Shown one piece after another: positions 1-9,680 of a stretch of DNA of 35,163 nt. The notes under the pieces were generated by a model, which had not been told where the DNA came from, ran no database searches, and saw only the letters and a list, made by a program, of their open reading frames with translations. This DNA is from an uncultured Flavobacteriaceae bacterium. GTDB taxonomy: Bacteria > Bacteroidota > Bacteroidia > Flavobacteriales > Flavobacteriaceae. The position numbers were made by a program, and so were the translations under genes. How positions within the stretch are numbered: position 1 is the stretch's first letter; each line of letters starts with the position of its first letter. The stretch lies in NCBI GenBank assembly GCA_913048215.1, contig CAJWXC010000006.1, positions 1 to 35,163 on the forward strand, written 5' to 3'.

Positions 1-390
1 TTTGACACCTACGGAGATGGACTTACTGTTGGAGGAAATGGAGGTATCGAACTTAAAGATGCTAACGGTGTAGTGGTGTATCCATTTAATGGTGATTATG
101 GTTCTGGATTTTCTGTAGAATTTAATTCAAATGGTGTACTTGGCGTTGGAGACAACGATTTTGCAACTGTAGAATTATATCCTAACCCTACAACTTCGGT
201 ATTAAATATTTCTAATGTAAAAAATGCAACTGTAGAAATTTATAATATTCTAGGACAAGTAATGACCATTAAAACAAATGTTAGTAACCTAGAAACAATT
301 GATGTTTCTGGATATGCAGCAGGTCCTTACATGGCTAAAATATCTAATGCTGGGATAACAACTACAAAGAAATTTGTAGTGATAAAATAA
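1..390 (+). CDS. 3' end of a T9SS-secreted protein with C-terminal sorting domain (5' truncated by window edge)
   Basis: Frame +1 is open from base 1. C-terminus has YPNPTTSVLNI...VEIYNILGQ...GPYMAKISN...KKFVVIK, the type A T9SS C-terminal domain pattern. Confidence 0.85.
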   Translation, partial: FDTYGDGLTVGGNGGIELKDANGVVVYPFNGDYGSGFSVEFNSNGVLGVGDNDFATVELYPNPTTSVLNISNVKNATVEIYNILGQVMTIKTNVSNLETIDVSGYAAGPYMAKISNAGITTTKKFVVIK

Positions 391-405
391 GCACAGAATC
401 AAAAT

Positions 406-439
406 GCAAAAAGCCCCAACAGTTTGTTGGGGCTTTTTT
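406..439. terminator. Bidirectional intrinsic terminator between convergent CDS
   Basis: GCCCCAAC-agttt-GTTGGGGC stem (8 bp) flanked by A-tract and T-tract. Confidence 0.85.
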
Positions 440-460
440 ATGTATTTATTTTATAAAGGG

Positions 461-1093
461 CTATTTCCCTTTAAATTTTAGCGGCAAATGAACTACGCTT
501 TTTGTGTCAAAAAATACTTCTTTATAATAGGAGGATAATAGATATATTTTAGCTTTTGGAAACAATGCTAACTCTTGAGTTAAGTCTCCACCCTTGAGAT
601 AAAGAATTCCATTTTTTAAATCATGGTTTGATTTTTTAGCAACTCTGTCTTTAACCCATCTTACAAAAGTTTCCATCTGGGCTACTGCTCTGCTTACAAT
701 AAAATCGTACTGTCCTGTGATTGTCTCTACTCTAGCATTTGTAACTTTTATATTTTTAAGCCCTAAGCCATCTGCTACCTGCTGCACCACTTTTATTTTT
801 TTACCAATACTATCTACCAAGTGGAACTGAACCTCTGGAAACAAAATAGCCAATGGAATGCCTGGAAAGCCACCACCGGTTCCAACATCTAGCACAGAGC
901 TGCCAGGTAAAAAAGGTTGTACTTTTGCAATAGCTAGTGAGTGTAGTACATGACGCAGGTATATTTCGTCAATATCTTTTCTAGACACAACATTGATTTT
1001 TAAATTCCAGTCTTTATAAAGAGTAGAAAGCAACTCAAATTGAGAAATTTGATGCGCTGTTACATTAGGGAAATAATGAAGTAGTTCTTCCAT
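461..1093 (-). CDS. rsmG: 16S rRNA (guanine-527-N7)-methyltransferase RsmG
   Basis: LDVGTGGGFPGIPLAILFPEVQFHLVDSIGKKIKVV SAM-binding motif and overall GidB/RsmG pattern; about 210 aa. Confidence 0.93.
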   Translation of the reverse strand: MEELLHYFPNVTAHQISQFELLSTLYKDWNLKINVVSRKDIDEIYLRHVLHSLAIAKVQPFLPGSSVLDVGTGGGFPGIPLAILFPEVQFHLVDSIGKKIKVVQQVADGLGLKNIKVTNARVETITGQYDFIVSRAVAQMETFVRWVKDRVAKKSNHDLKNGILYLKGGDLTQELALFPKAKIYLLSSYYKEVFFDTKSVVHLPLKFKGK

Positions 1094-1109
1094 TGTCTTA
1101 ATTAGGAGG

Positions 1110-1117
1110 CAAAAATA
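1110..1117 (-). promoter_or_regulatory. Candidate -7 element (TATTTTTG) upstream of rsmG
   Basis: Plus-strand CAAAAATA = TATTTTTG on minus, matching Bacteroidota TAnnTTTG; no clear -33 seen. Confidence 0.3.
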
Positions 1118-1200
1118 AACTTTCTTTTATAACTTTATGATTTTCGATAGACCTTTTAGGTTATAGATGTTTATTTTTGTTATAAATTAATATGTAAAAT

Positions 1201-2304
1201 ATGTTGACAAATAACCAATTAAAGTTTTCAAGACTTGACTCTGGAAAATTTTTCAAAACACTAAACAAGCGTGTAAACTCCTATTTTAAAGACAACAATA
1301 TTCAAAGAACTGGAAACTGGAAACTACACTTAAAGACTGTTGTCATGTTCTGCATATATTTAGTCCCATATTTTTTATTTCTTACCATGGAGATCCCAAC
1401 TTGGATTCAAGTATTACTAACAATCGTGATGGGAGTTGGTATGGCTGGAATAGGCATGAATGTGATGCATGACGCAAATCATGGCGCTTACTCCTCAAAA
1501 AAATGGATCAATAAAATACTAGGAAGTAGTATTTATATACTGGCTGGAAATGTATACAACTGGCAAGTTCAACATAATGTACTTCACCACACCTACACCA
1601 ACATTCATGGTCATGATGAAGATTTAGAGGCCGGAAGAGTTCTTAGGTTCTCCAAACACTCCAAGTGGCATAAACTGCATAAATTCCAGCATTATTACAG
1701 TATTTTCTTGTACGGCTTATTAACTTTTAATTGGGCAATAACCTCAGATTTTTTACAAACAAAAAGATACTTAAAACGTAAACTCTCGTTTGGTAAATTC
1801 CCAAAACCATCTGCGCAATGGGGTACATTAATACTAACCAAAATAATTTATTTTTCTATTTGGCTGGTAATACCCATACTGTTTTTTGATATTGCTTGGT
1901 ATAAAATCCTAATTGGATTTTTTATAATGCATTATGTAGCTGGAGTGATATTGAGTATTGTATTTCAACTAGCCCATGTAATTGAAGCAGCAGATATGCC
2001 GCTCCCTGAACCATCTGGAACTATGAAAAATACTTGGGCAATACATCAATTATTTACTACAGTGAATTTCTCTACCAAAAATAGAATTATGAACTGGTTT
2101 ACAGGTGGGCTAAATCATCAAGTAGAACATCACATCTTTCCAAACATTAGTCATGTACATTATACTAAAATTTCAAAAATAGTAAGAGAAACGGCGCAGG
2201 AGTTTAACCTACCTTACAACGAATATAAAACTACTAGAAAAGCAATCATAGCTCATTTCAGGCATCTTAAACACATGGGGCAACAACCTGCCTTGCATGC
2301 ATAA
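1201..2304 (+). CDS. Acyl-CoA / fatty acid desaturase
   Basis: Membrane desaturase with His boxes HDANHG, HNVLHH and HQVEHH. Confidence 0.92.
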   Translation: MLTNNQLKFSRLDSGKFFKTLNKRVNSYFKDNNIQRTGNWKLHLKTVVMFCIYLVPYFLFLTMEIPTWIQVLLTIVMGVGMAGIGMNVMHDANHGAYSSKKWINKILGSSIYILAGNVYNWQVQHNVLHHTYTNIHGHDEDLEAGRVLRFSKHSKWHKLHKFQHYYSIFLYGLLTFNWAITSDFLQTKRYLKRKLSFGKFPKPSAQWGTLILTKIIYFSIWLVIPILFFDIAWYKILIGFFIMHYVAGVILSIVFQLAHVIEAADMPLPEPSGTMKNTWAIHQLFTTVNFSTKNRIMNWFTGGLNHQVEHHIFPNISHVHYTKISKIVRETAQEFNLPYNEYKTTRKAIIAHFRHLKHMGQQPALHA

Positions 2305-2308
2305 TATC

Positions 2309-3499
2309 ATGAATCAGAAACTTTCTACCAGAATAAACAACATGGCTACTTCTGCAACATTAGCCATGGCAGCAAAAGCAAGAGAATTAAGACAAGCAGG
2401 TGAAAGCATTATAGGGTTAAGCCTTGGAGAGCCAGACTTTACAGTGCCAGATTTCGTGAAAGATGCTGCCATTAAAGCTGTAGAAGATAATTACCATTCC
2501 TACACCCCTGTAGATGGGTATGCAGATCTCAAACAGGCCATTATAACCAAGTTTGAAAGAGATAATAGTTTAAGGTACACCGCATCTCAAATAGTAGTAT
2601 CTACTGGGGCCAAGCAATCACTCTATAACCTTGCACAAGTATTACTAAATCCTGGAGATGAAGTTTTGTTACCAGCCCCGTACTGGGTAAGCTACAGTGA
2701 TATTTCTAAGGTAGCTGGTGGTGTACCCGTGGAGATAAAAACATCCATAGACACAGATTTTAAAGTAACTGCCCAGGAGCTTGAAAAGGCTATTACTCCC
2801 AAAACAAAAATGATGATATACAGTAGCCCATGTAACCCAAGTGGCTCTGTGTATAGTAAACAAGAGCTTAGAGCCCTGGCAGATGTTTTGGTGAAACACC
2901 CAAATATTATTGTAATTAGTGACGAGATTTATGAGCATATAAATTTTACCCAACAGCATGCATCAATGGCCCAATTTCAAGACATGTATGACCGCACTGT
3001 GACCGTTAATGGCCTTTCAAAGGCGTTTTCTATGACAGGGTGGAGAATTGGTTATATTGGAGCACCTGAGTATATAGCAAGAGCTTGTAATAAAATGCAA
3101 GGTCAAGTTACAAGTGGCGCCAATTGTATTGGTCAAAAAGCTGCCGTTACTGCCCTTGAGCATTCTCCAGCTAAAATTAAATACATGATAGATGCATTTA
3201 AAGAAAGGCGCAGCTTGATTTTAGGTTTACTTGCAGATATAGATGGTTTTAAAATTAACGTGCCTCAGGGGGCCTTTTATGTATTCCCAGACATTTCTTA
3301 TTACTTCGGAAAAATTCTCAAAGGGACCCTTATTAATAATGCAACAGATTTCTCCCTCTTTTTGTTGGAAAACGCAAAAGTGGCTACCGTAACGGGTGAG
3401 GCCTTCGGAGATCCAAATTGCATACGTATTTCTTATGCAGCATCTGATGAGGATATCACAAATGCTATGGGTCAAATAAAAGAGGCATTGCTTGAGTAA
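2309..3499 (+). CDS. Pyridoxal-phosphate aminotransferase, aspartate aminotransferase type
   Basis: Class I aminotransferase: SLGEPDFTVPDFV, STGAKQSLYN, YSSPCNPSGSVYS, NGLSKAFSMTGWRIGY (PLP Lys). Start refined from ORF start 2297 to MNQKLS. Confidence 0.92.
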   Translation: MNQKLSTRINNMATSATLAMAAKARELRQAGESIIGLSLGEPDFTVPDFVKDAAIKAVEDNYHSYTPVDGYADLKQAIITKFERDNSLRYTASQIVVSTGAKQSLYNLAQVLLNPGDEVLLPAPYWVSYSDISKVAGGVPVEIKTSIDTDFKVTAQELEKAITPKTKMMIYSSPCNPSGSVYSKQELRALADVLVKHPNIIVISDEIYEHINFTQQHASMAQFQDMYDRTVTVNGLSKAFSMTGWRIGYIGAPEYIARACNKMQGQVTSGANCIGQKAAVTALEHSPAKIKYMIDAFKERRSLILGLLADIDGFKINVPQGAFYVFPDISYYFGKILKGTLINNATDFSLFLLENAKVATVTGEAFGDPNCIRISYAASDEDITNAMGQIKEALLE

Positions 3500-3517
3500 T
3501 ACTTTCATCCTTGAAAC

Positions 3518-3550
3518 TAAAAAAAGCACTGATATCTCAGTGCTTTTTTT
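3518..3550. terminator. Bidirectional intrinsic terminator
   Basis: AGCACTGA-tatc-TCAGTGCT with flanking A and T tracts, between convergent genes. Confidence 0.85.
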
Positions 3551-3568
3551 AATTAACAATAGGTAATC

Positions 3569-4366
3569 TTACTGTACTATCAAGCTTTTGTTTACAGTAC
3601 CATTTGGTGTTGTAATACTCACTATATAACTTCCACTGGTTGTTATAGGATCTATAGTAAAGGTGTTTTGTGAAACTGTTTTTGTGTACACAGTACTACC
3701 TAAGATATTATAAACAACAACAGTAGCAAAGGGAGTATCCAACCCTAAGGTTATGTGAATATCAGATCCTGAGCTAGGGTTTGGATAGATAGTAAAATCT
3801 ACACCTGTAGTCTCACCAACTGTTAATGAACATTCCATTACCTCAGCATTTGCAGCGGCAGGAATAGTATTTGAAAATGTTGAGAGGTTTGAAATTGGCC
3901 AGATATCATTAATAAGTAGAGTGTTATCTGCACCAATTAAACAATAGGTTGGATAGGCAGTAATGCCCAAATTAGTATCAACCGCTCCAGCACCACCCTC
4001 AGCACTAACTGCTGGTGCGTGGTTAAAATCTCCACCAAAAGCGTTTTCAAATGCAATTACTTCTGCATCGCTGTCTGTGCCATTGTTAATAGAAATCATA
4101 AATAAGTTTCCTTGATTACAGCCATAGGTGTCATGAAATTCGTTGAAAATGGGAGTGGTAGCTTGACAAGGTCCACAGGTGTCGAAGAAAAAGTCTAGGT
4201 AGACATATTTTCCTTGTGATGTTAAATCATAAAGATTCCATGTATTGCCATCTGTGTCTGTTACGGTAAAATCATCTACAACATCTCCAACATTGTAGTT
4301 TTGAACTTGAGCAGAAATAACTGAGGTAAAAAGCACTAAAAAAGCGCTGAGCATAATTTTTTTCAT
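3569..4366 (-). CDS. Secreted thioredoxin-fold (TlpA/redoxin-like) protein with T9SS C-terminal sorting domain
   Basis: Signal peptide MKKIMLSAFLVLFTSVISAQ; CGPC active site in FFFDTCGPCQATTPIF; C-terminal YPNPSSGSDIHI...VVVYNILGSTVY...GSYIVSITTPNGTVNKSLIVQ. Start refined from ORF start 4450. Confidence 0.85.
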   Translation of the reverse strand: MKKIMLSAFLVLFTSVISAQVQNYNVGDVVDDFTVTDTDGNTWNLYDLTSQGKYVYLDFFFDTCGPCQATTPIFNEFHDTYGCNQGNLFMISINNGTDSDAEVIAFENAFGGDFNHAPAVSAEGGAGAVDTNLGITAYPTYCLIGADNTLLINDIWPISNLSTFSNTIPAAANAEVMECSLTVGETTGVDFTIYPNPSSGSDIHITLGLDTPFATVVVYNILGSTVYTKTVSQNTFTIDPITTSGSYIVSITTPNGTVNKSLIVQ

Positions 4367-4535
4367 AGTTTTTTTTGCTAAGCTACCCATAATTAAATGT
4401 CTGTTTAAAAAAAATGAGGTTAAAGTGAGAAATTTAACACCAACATACACTCAAAAAAACGGTCTAAATAGGAGCTTAGAAATTTGATTTATTAGTAGTA
4501 ACTTTGTTGTGTTAATAATTAAAACTAACAATAAT

Positions 4536-5702
4536 ATGGCAAAAATTCTACTATTAGGAGCCGGAGAATTAGGAAAAGAATTTGTAATTGCAGCCCAAAG
4601 ATTGGGGCAATATGTAATTGCAGTAGACAGCTATAAAAATGCCCCTGCAATGCAAGTCTCTGATGAGTTTGAAGTCATAAATATGCTTGATGGAGCCGCT
4701 CTTGATGCGATAGTTTTAAAACATAAACCAGATTATATTGTTCCGGAGATAGAGGCCATTAGAACAGAGCGCCTATACACCTACCAAAAGCAAGGGTATA
4801 GTGTGGTTCCCTCTGCAAAAGCAACAAATTACACCATGAACAGGAAAGCCATCAGAGATTTGGCTGCAAAAGAGCTTTCACTTCAAACTGCTGCCTACAC
4901 CTATGCTAGTTCTGCTCAAATGCTCAGAGATGCCGTTGCTCAAGTAGGTATGCCATGTGTAGTGAAACCTTTAATGTCTTCAAGCGGGAAAGGACAAAGC
5001 ACAATTAAAACCCAGGAAGATATAGAAAAAGCTTGGTTGTATTCTCAAGCGGGTTCTAGAGGAGATGTAGCAGAAGTAATTGTGGAAGCCTTTATTGATT
5101 TTGATTATGAAATTACCTTACTTACAGTCACCCAAAATAATGGTCATACCCTATTTTGTCCACCAATAGGCCATAGACAGGAAAGAGGAGATTATCAAGA
5201 GAGTTGGCAACCTGCCTTGATGCAAGACCATCACTTAAAAACAGCCCAAGAAATGGCAGCTAAAGTTACTGCAGCTTTAACTGGAAGTGGCCTGTGGGGT
5301 GTAGAGTTTTTTATCTCCAATAAACATGGAGTGTATTTTTCTGAACTCTCTCCAAGACCTCATGATACAGGAATGGTAACCCTAGCAAACACACAAAACT
5401 TTAATGAGTTTGAGTTGCATTTAAGAGCTATTTTGGGGTTACCTATTACAGAAATAACCCTTGAGAGAAATGGTGCCAGCGCGGTACTTTTAGCAAGTAA
5501 TGATTCAGAAAATCCATATTTTGAAAACCTAGATGTTTTGGCACTCAGCCCTAAAACAGACTTTAGACTTTTTGGAAAACCCACTTCAAGACCTTACAGA
5601 AGAATGGGGGTTGTAGTATGTTATGACACCATAGATAGTGATGTTACAGCAATTACCCAAAAGGCAAAAGAGTTGGCTCAAAAGGTAAAGGTCCTGCCTT
5701 AA
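4536..5702 (+). CDS. purT: Formate-dependent phosphoribosylglycinamide formyltransferase
   Basis: ATP-grasp; [59 protein letters not shown]. Confidence 0.95.
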   Translation: MAKILLLGAGELGKEFVIAAQRLGQYVIAVDSYKNAPAMQVSDEFEVINMLDGAALDAIVLKHKPDYIVPEIEAIRTERLYTYQKQGYSVVPSAKATNYTMNRKAIRDLAAKELSLQTAAYTYASSAQMLRDAVAQVGMPCVVKPLMSSSGKGQSTIKTQEDIEKAWLYSQAGSRGDVAEVIVEAFIDFDYEITLLTVTQNNGHTLFCPPIGHRQERGDYQESWQPALMQDHHLKTAQEMAAKVTAALTGSGLWGVEFFISNKHGVYFSELSPRPHDTGMVTLANTQNFNEFELHLRAILGLPITEITLERNGASAVLLASNDSENPYFENLDVLALSPKTDFRLFGKPTSRPYRRMGVVVCYDTIDSDVTAITQKAKELAQKVKVLP

Positions 5703-6301
5703 TTTTTTTCTTTTTTTAGTTCAGACAACGTTTTATAAAAATCTTCTTGCTGGGGTCTATCTTCAGGGATTTCTCTCAAAGGAGATACCTCTCTAAGAGT
5801 TTCAATGCAATCTTTAGGGAGGCTTTGGTATAATTTTGTGCCAGCTGTTTTCCAGGCAAGCATTTGTGAAGAAACCTCTTTAATAGCTTTAGCAGGATTT
5901 CCAACTATAAGTTGTCTTGGAGCAAATACACTTTCGGCTTTTACAAAAGCCATAGCACCTACAATACACTCATCGGCAATAACCGCACCATCCATTATCA
6001 CGCTATTCATCCCTACCATAGTGTTACGGCCTAAATTAGCACCATGTATGATTGCTCCATGCCCCACATGAGCTCCTTGTTGTAGCACTATAGATTTACC
6101 AGGAAACATGTGCACGGTGCAGTTTTCTTGGACATTCACTCCATTTTCAAGTATAATTTCACCCCAATCTCCCCTGATGGCAGCTCCAGGACCTATGTAA
6201 CAGTTTTCTCCAATAATAACATTTCCAGTAACTGCTGCTAATGGGTGTACAAAACTAGATGCATGCACAACAGGAATATGGCCTTTAAAAGAATAAATCA
6301 T
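5699..6301 (-). CDS. paaY: PaaY-like gamma-carbonic-anhydrase-type hexapeptide repeat protein
   Basis: Left-handed beta-helix hexapeptide repeats ([43 protein letters not shown]); last gene of the paa operon. Confidence 0.82.
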   Translation of the reverse strand: MIYSFKGHIPVVHASSFVHPLAAVTGNVIIGENCYIGPGAAIRGDWGEIILENGVNVQENCTVHMFPGKSIVLQQGAHVGHGAIIHGANLGRNTMVGMNSVIMDGAVIADECIVGAMAFVKAESVFAPRQLIVGNPAKAIKEVSSQMLAWKTAGTKLYQSLPKDCIETLREVSPLREIPEDRPQQEDFYKTLSELKKEKN

Positions 6302-7050
6302 CTATATGTTTTTAAGGTCTTTTTGGTAAAATCACTAAGTACTAATCTTCCGGAGATAACAGCACGGTCTTTCAACAGGGTGTCCCAGTGCTCTGTCCCT
6401 GCCCACATTACTTTTTTCATTTCAGCCATAGCCTCAGGGTTATAGGTACATAAGTTTTCTGCAAATAATTGTACGGCAGTATCTAAGGCCTGGGTAGATT
6501 CATGCACACTAGCATACAGCCCTTTTTGCATCGCCCACTGAGCATCATAGAAGGAATTGGCATCTATGGCAATTTGTGACATTCCTGCAAGGCCTAATTT
6601 ACGCGCTACCGCAGGGCCTACCACAAAAGGTCCAATACCAACATTTAATTCACTGAGTTTTATAGAGGCAAACTTACTGGCCATACAATAATCAGTGGCG
6701 CTTGCAAGACCTACTCCACCCCCTACGGTTTTACCTTGTATGCGGCCAATAATAAACTTAGGGCATTTACGCATAGCATTAATAACATTGGCAAAACCAC
6801 TAAAGAAAATACGTCCCGTTTCTGCATCATTGATACTAACAAGTTCTTTAAAACTGGCTCCTGCACAAAAGGTTCTATCTCCACCACTTTTCAATATAAG
6901 TACTTTTACAGCGTCATTTTCTCCAGCTTGAGTGATGGTGTCTGCTAGTTTGGCGAGCAAATCTCCAGGCAAACTATTGTGCGCTGGGTGAAAAAACTCA
7001 ATGGTTGATATGCCGTCTTTTATAGTATGATTTACGTATGGTGCTGTCAT
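6298..7050 (-). CDS. Enoyl-CoA hydratase/isomerase family protein (atypical; candidate paa-pathway enzyme)
   Basis: Crotonase fold: DRTFCAGASFKEL, GKTVGGGVGLASATDY, KLSELNVGIGPFVVGPAV. ATGA overlap with paaY. Confidence 0.85.
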   Translation of the reverse strand: MTAPYVNHTIKDGISTIEFFHPAHNSLPGDLLAKLADTITQAGENDAVKVLILKSGGDRTFCAGASFKELVSINDAETGRIFFSGFANVINAMRKCPKFIIGRIQGKTVGGGVGLASATDYCMASKFASIKLSELNVGIGPFVVGPAVARKLGLAGMSQIAIDANSFYDAQWAMQKGLYASVHESTQALDTAVQLFAENLCTYNPEAMAEMKKVMWAGTEHWDTLLKDRAVISGRLVLSDFTKKTLKTYR

Positions 7051-7082
7051 AATTTTAGTTCAAAAAAATGTTATAATACCTA

Positions 7083-9629
7083 CTAATCTAGTAGGTTAAA
7101 CTGCTCGAAATGATGATTTAAATGTTTGCGCTCCAATAAATACCATTGGTATTTGTTAAGGGACCCAAAAACAAGGTTTTTTAGTATCCCATCTGGATTT
7201 TGTGTAAAGAAATCTAAATACCGATCTCTTTGCTGTAAAAGCTTGGCTATGGCAGTATCTAAATCTGGATGAGCTAAGGGTTGTAGGCTGTCTTTTTCTA
7301 AATGTGGAAAACTAGAATTTTCTGGAAATTTTTCATAGTTATATAAACTATCTTGGGTTTTCTCCAAGTACTTTTCTGGTGTTTTAATATCAAAATCTTG
7401 CAGCTCACCAGCCGCTATTTTATAGGTGTATTCTAGGTGCTCCACCATGTGCTGGGGTGTCATTATTCCCCAGTTTGGTTTACTTTTTTGGGTGAGTTTA
7501 GCCAAACAAGATTCGATTTTAGGAGTGGTTAACTCAACAAATACCTCTTGTTTCTTTTCTACCATGGTCAAAATGGTTGCAATACAGACAAGTGGATCTT
7601 CCTTTTGGGCTGTTTTTGGCAGTAAAGCATTGGCCTTATCTATATTGGTGTCAAACACCTCAACATACCATTTTACAATACCACTTGGATGTTCTTTACC
7701 TCTAGAATCTCTATCTACTTTTTGTTTGCAAGTCAATCTAACATACAGTGTGTCGTTGTTATAGATAGGACGTAAGAAACGAATTTCCTCAAGCCCGTAG
7801 TTTGCAGCTACAGGGCCTTTATTTGGGTATACAAATAATCCTGCTGCCATAGAAATAATAAAATATCCATGTGCGGTTCTCTTTTCAAAAATACTGCCAT
7901 CAAGACTGGTGATGTCTGTGTGAGCGTAGAAATGATCCCAGGTTATGTTTCCGAAGTTTACAATATCTGTGTCTGTGATTGTCCTGCTATGTGTTTTTAA
8001 AGACATCCCTGGCTGGATATCTTCCCAATGGTAGGTGAAGGGATGCGCTGGGGCCTCTATATAAGCTGCCTTAGGCTGATACATACCAGTTACCTTTGTA
8101 AGGCTTGTTGGGCTTCCTTGGATGGCACATCGCTGCAAGTAGTGCTTTATACCACGCATACCACCCATTTCTTCTCCACCACCTGCACGACCTGGGCCTC
8201 CATGAATTAGACTGGGCAGAGGAGAACCGTGACCCGTACTTTGGGCTGCGCTTTCACGATTTAGTATTAAAATACGCCCGTGATGGCTAGCGGCGCCCAC
8301 AGCGTATTCTCTCGCTGTAGTATCATCATTGGTTATTATAGAGCTCACCAAAGAACCTTTTCCCATTTTAGCCAATGTAATGGCATCCTGTAGGGTATCG
8401 TAAGGCATCAAGGTGCTTACAGGCCCAAAAGCCTCAACAATATGTGCATTATGATGTTGTAAAGGAGTGTCTTCACGCATTAGTATTGGCTTTAAGAATG
8501 CTCCTTTTTTTGAATCTGCACCCAATACCTTAAATTCATTAAAATCTCCATAAACCATTTGAGCGGTCTGGGCTAATTTCGCAACTTGTTGTTTTACGGC
8601 ATCTCTTTGGCTTGTACTAACCAAAGAACCCATACGTACCTCTTTTAATCTAGGATCACCAATGGTTACTTTATCTAGTTGTTTGGATAAAGCGGTTTGC
8701 ACATCATCTATTACATCTTGCGGCACAATAATACGTCGAATAGCAGTACATTTCTGACCGCATTTTGTGGTCATTTCATTGCGTACTTCTTTTATAAAAA
8801 GGTCAAATTCTGGAGTGCCTGGAACTGCATCTGGCCCCAAAATAGCTGCATTAAGGCTATCTGCCTCCATGGTAAAGGGGACAGATTCTTTGGTTAATTG
8901 TGGATGGGCTTTAAGCTGTCTACCAATGTGTGCAGAACCCGTGAAGGTAACCACGTCTTGAGACCCCACGGTATCTAAGATATTCTTGGCGGTACCGCTT
9001 ATTAGCTGCAAAGACCCTTCAGGAAGTATCCCTGAGGCAATAATTTCTCTTACCACAGCCTGGGTTAAATAAGCTGTTTGGGGAGCTGGCAGCACAACAG
9101 CTGGCATTCCTGCCATCCAATTTACAGCACATTTTTCTAGCATTCCCCAAACTGGAAAATTAAATGCGTTGATATGAACGGCAATCCCCTCTCGAGGCAC
9201 CATAATGTGGTGTGCCATAAAGCGACCACCACGAGATAAATCTATAGGATCTCCCTCAACATGATAAGATTGGTTAGGAAATAACTTTCTAAGAGAAGCA
9301 TTGGCAAATAAGTTTCCAAAACCTCCCTCTATATCAACCCAACTATCTCTTTTTGTAGCCCCTGTACGGTAGCTAATTTCATAGAAAGCTTGTTTTCTTT
9401 TGGTAAGATACATCGCCAGGCTCTTAAGCATGTTTCCTCGCTGCTGGAAGGTCATTTTACGTAACGTATCTCCCTTATCACGGCCGTACTGTAGTATAGA
9501 GGCAACATCTAATCCTCCTACGGTAGTACTAGTAAAATGCTCTCCGGTAATAGAATCAAAAACAGGAATTCCTTCTCCGCTACCAGATTGCCATTGGCCT
9601 TGTACATAATGTTGTGTTTTTTGTCCCAT
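7083..9629 (-). CDS. paaZ: Phenylacetate degradation bifunctional protein PaaZ (ALDH + MaoC hydratase) with extra C-terminal DinB/DUF1569-like domain
   Basis: ALDH Cys motif TTKCGQKCTAIRR; MaoC motif GNITWDHFYAHTD; about 150 aa C-terminal extension with MTPQHMVEHLEYTY and LLERKHLNHHFEQF. Confidence 0.93.
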   Translation of the reverse strand: MGQKTQHYVQGQWQSGSGEGIPVFDSITGEHFTSTTVGGLDVASILQYGRDKGDTLRKMTFQQRGNMLKSLAMYLTKRKQAFYEISYRTGATKRDSWVDIEGGFGNLFANASLRKLFPNQSYHVEGDPIDLSRGGRFMAHHIMVPREGIAVHINAFNFPVWGMLEKCAVNWMAGMPAVVLPAPQTAYLTQAVVREIIASGILPEGSLQLISGTAKNILDTVGSQDVVTFTGSAHIGRQLKAHPQLTKESVPFTMEADSLNAAILGPDAVPGTPEFDLFIKEVRNEMTTKCGQKCTAIRRIIVPQDVIDDVQTALSKQLDKVTIGDPRLKEVRMGSLVSTSQRDAVKQQVAKLAQTAQMVYGDFNEFKVLGADSKKGAFLKPILMREDTPLQHHNAHIVEAFGPVSTLMPYDTLQDAITLAKMGKGSLVSSIITNDDTTAREYAVGAASHHGRILILNRESAAQSTGHGSPLPSLIHGGPGRAGGGEEMGGMRGIKHYLQRCAIQGSPTSLTKVTGMYQPKAAYIEAPAHPFTYHWEDIQPGMSLKTHSRTITDTDIVNFGNITWDHFYAHTDITSLDGSIFEKRTAHGYFIISMAAGLFVYPNKGPVAANYGLEEIRFLRPIYNNDTLYVRLTCKQKVDRDSRGKEHPSGIVKWYVEVFDTNIDKANALLPKTAQKEDPLVCIATILTMVEKKQEVFVELTTPKIESCLAKLTQKSKPNWGIMTPQHMVEHLEYTYKIAAGELQDFDIKTPEKYLEKTQDSLYNYEKFPENSSFPHLEKDSLQPLAHPDLDTAIAKLLQQRDRYLDFFTQNPDGILKNLVFGSLNKYQWYLLERKHLNHHFEQFNLLD

Positions 9630-9680
9630 GATGCTTTTGTTGTGATTACTTCTTATATTTCAATCCATTAAATGGGACTG

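Noticed and set aside
2669-2959. Minus-strand ORF inside the aminotransferase gene
   Set aside because: No domain signature and fully contained in a well-supported CDS; shadow ORF.
3227-3559. 110-aa minus-strand ORF overlapping the aminotransferase 3' end and terminator
   Set aside because: Runs through a bidirectional terminator and a conserved CDS; no plausible protein signature.
7426-9609. Several plus-strand ORFs (60-112 aa) antisense to paaZ
   Set aside because: All antisense to a conserved enzyme, no domains, no ribosome-binding context.
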